This document shows, piece after piece, positions 61,494 to 62,827 of a stretch of 62,827 nucleotides of DNA; positions within the stretch are counted from its first letter, which is position 1; each line of letters opens with the position of its first letter. The DNA comes from an uncultured Acidimicrobiales bacterium (GTDB taxonomy: Bacteria > Actinomycetota > Acidimicrobiia > Acidimicrobiales > SHLQ01). The position numbers were made by a program, and so were the translations under genes. Location: the NCBI GenBank assembly GCA_938084885.1, contig CALKGG010000050.1, positions 1 through 62,827 on the forward strand, written 5' to 3'. The notes below the pieces were generated by a model. It saw only the letters and a program-made list of their open reading frames with translations, was not told the origin of the DNA and ran no database searches.

Positions 61494-62768
61494 ATGGTCG
61501 CAACAGCAAAGCAACGAGTGGTCATCGTCGGCGCCGGTTTCGGTGGGCTCGCTGCGGCCAAATCGCTCGCCGACGCAAACGTCGAGATCACGATCATCGA
61601 CCGCAGCAACCACCATCTGTTTCAACCGCTGCTATACCAAGTCGCGACTGCAGGGCTCAACCCATCCGACATTGCACAGCCGATTCGCAAGATTCTCGCG
61701 AAACAGCAGAACTGTCGCCCTGTGCTTGGCGAAGTCACCATTGTCGACAAGGACGCACAAGTCGTCGAGACGACGGCGGGCCCCTTCGAGTACGACTACC
61801 TGATCGTTGCGACCGGAGCCACGCACGCCTACTTCGGAAACGACCATTGGGAAGCGCATGCGCCGGGGCTCAAAACCATCGAGGACGCGCTGACCATTCG
61901 GCGTCGGACGCTGCTCGCATTCGAAAAGGCCGAGGTGGCGACCTCCGAGGTCGAACGCGAACGGCTGATGACATTCGTCGTTGTTGGGGCAGGCCCGACC
62001 GGTGTCGAGATGGCCGGTGCAATTCGTGAAATCGCCACGCGTACACTGCACCGCGATTTCAAGCACATCGATACCACGACGCAAAGCCAAGTGATTCTCA
62101 TCGAGGCGGGTCCTGCGGTGTTGCCGCCGTTTCCACCGAAGCTCCAGGAATCGGCAACACGTCAGCTGGCCAAGATGGCCGTCGATATTCGCACCGACAC
62201 AATGGTGACCGACATCGATGCGGACGGGGTCACGACCACCATGGGATACATCCCGGCGGGGACCGTGGTGTGGGCTGCCGGGGTATCGGCGTCGCCGCTC
62301 GGCGAGGCCCTCGGCGGCGAGGTTGATCGGTCAGGTCGCGCTGTGGTCGAGAAGGACTTGAGCCTCGCTGGGTTCCCGAACATCTTCGTTGTGGGCGATG
62401 TTGCGTCGGTTATCGATGGAGCGAACATCACGGTTCCCGGTGTTGCCCCGGCGGCCGAACAAGGTGGCCAGCACGCAGCGGCGTGTATCGAGGCCGATCT
62501 CGCAGGCAGCGCTCGACAGAGCTTTATCTATACCGACAAGGGGTCGATGGCGACTATTGGTCGTTCGAAGGCCGTTGCGATGATCGGCGACAAGATCCAG
62601 TTCGGCGGGTACTTGGCGTGGGCGTTGTGGGGCCTGGTGCACGTCGCGTCGCTCATTGGATTCCGGTCAAAGGCGCGCACACTCTCGAGTTGGATCTGGC
62701 AATACCTCACCGACCAACGAGGTGCCCGCCTCATCACCGGCGACCACCCCACCCACCAGGATTTGTGA
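61494..62768 (+). CDS. ndh: Type II NADH dehydrogenase
   Basis: This 424-residue flavoprotein has FAD motif VVIVGAGFGGLAAAKSLAD, NAD motif FVVVGAGPTGVEMAG, and the second FAD motif NIFVVGDVASV. The C-terminus is amphipathic with WALWGLVHVASLIGF, which anchors NDH-2 to the membrane. It passes electrons from NADH to quinone without pumping protons. It has a Shine-Dalgarno-like GAAGGG and a possible -10 TAGGAT upstream. Its stop lies inside a 23-bp inverted repeat. Confidence 0.92.
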   Translation: MVATAKQRVVIVGAGFGGLAAAKSLADANVEITIIDRSNHHLFQPLLYQVATAGLNPSDIAQPIRKILAKQQNCRPVLGEVTIVDKDAQVVETTAGPFEYDYLIVATGATHAYFGNDHWEAHAPGLKTIEDALTIRRRTLLAFEKAEVATSEVERERLMTFVVVGAGPTGVEMAGAIREIATRTLHRDFKHIDTTTQSQVILIEAGPAVLPPFPPKLQESATRQLAKMAVDIRTDTMVTDIDADGVTTTMGYIPAGTVVWAAGVSASPLGEALGGEVDRSGRAVVEKDLSLAGFPNIFVVGDVASVIDGANITVPGVAPAAEQGGQHAAACIEADLAGSARQSFIYTDKGSMATIGRSKAVAMIGDKIQFGGYLAWALWGLVHVASLIGFRSKARTLSSWIWQYLTDQRGARLITGDHPTHQDL

Positions 62769-62809
62769 AGGATTTCGTACCATATAGGTACGAAATCCTT
62801 CACAAATCC
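62759..62809. repeat. 23-bp perfect inverted repeat at the ndh 3' end
   Basis: The left arm (62759-62781) begins GGATTTGTGAAGG and ends CGTACC; the right arm (62787-62809) is its exact reverse complement. The loop is ATATA. The left arm includes the last codons and the stop of ndh. The repeat is much richer in A/T than its surroundings and has no T-run after it. Confidence 0.9.
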
Positions 62810-62827
62810 GACGTGGTGACGGGTTAG

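Overview
The window looks like ordinary chromosome from a high-GC actinobacterium. The inference rests on the ruvC-ruvA-ruvB-queA-tgt-yajC-secD-secF order, frequent GTG/TTG starts, several leaderless-type promoters and many 4-bp ATGA/GTGA gene couplings; the overall gene mix would fit the class Acidimicrobiia, but no marker here proves that. No rRNA, tRNA, CRISPR array or prophage was recognised. The only mobile element is a small REP/RAYT module at 32.0-33.15 kb.

Layout. 0-9.4 kb: a Ppx/GppA phosphatase converges on a long leftward operon for Holliday-junction resolution (RuvCAB), queuosine modification (QueA, Tgt) and protein export (YajC, SecD, SecF). 9.4-22.9 kb: mixed single genes, including a thioesterase-like protein, a cold-shock protein, an orphan MttB-family methyltransferase, a DUF2797 protein, an acyl-CoA ligase-like protein, class I fumarase, a ClC channel, an MFS transporter, a TetR regulator and a YchJ-like protein. 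23.0-28.3 kb: an operon of HtrA-like protease, MoxR ATPase, DUF58 protein and two von Willebrand A proteins. 28.3-34.6 kb: dihydroorotase, a DUF2071 protein, an alpha/beta hydrolase, a sulfurtransferase, the REP/RAYT module and an aldehyde dehydrogenase. 34.7-40.2 kb: a tandem glycine riboswitch with an intrinsic terminator in front of gcvT-gcvP-gcvH and an RsmJ-like methyltransferase. 40.2-49.7 kb: DUF1905, modABC molybdate uptake, DUF808, an SLC12-like cotransporter and two tandem CorC/CNNM proteins.

49.7-52.3 kb holds a leftward three-gene operon: glutathionyl-hydroquinone reductase-like protein, DUF3179 protein, and a Yip1-like membrane protein. The DUF3179 gene carries an in-frame TGA exactly where its family has the first Cys of a CPLC-like motif. 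The TGA is followed at a suitable distance by a perfect 7-bp hairpin with a GUU loop, as expected of a bacterial SECIS element. The gene is therefore a candidate selenoprotein with a UxxC site; this is the most interesting observation in the window.

52.4-60.1 kb is an eight-gene MarR-led operon for oxidative tryptophan breakdown by the kynurenine route (3-hydroxyanthranilate dioxygenase, kynureninase, kynurenine monooxygenase, tryptophan dioxygenase). It continues without a gap into an aldehyde dehydrogenase, a highly divergent DapA-family protein and an aspartate dehydrogenase-like protein. No ACMS decarboxylase or formamidase is present, so the lower part of the route may be unusual. The window ends with a site-2 protease diverging from a type II NADH dehydrogenase whose 3' end runs into a 23-bp perfect inverted repeat.
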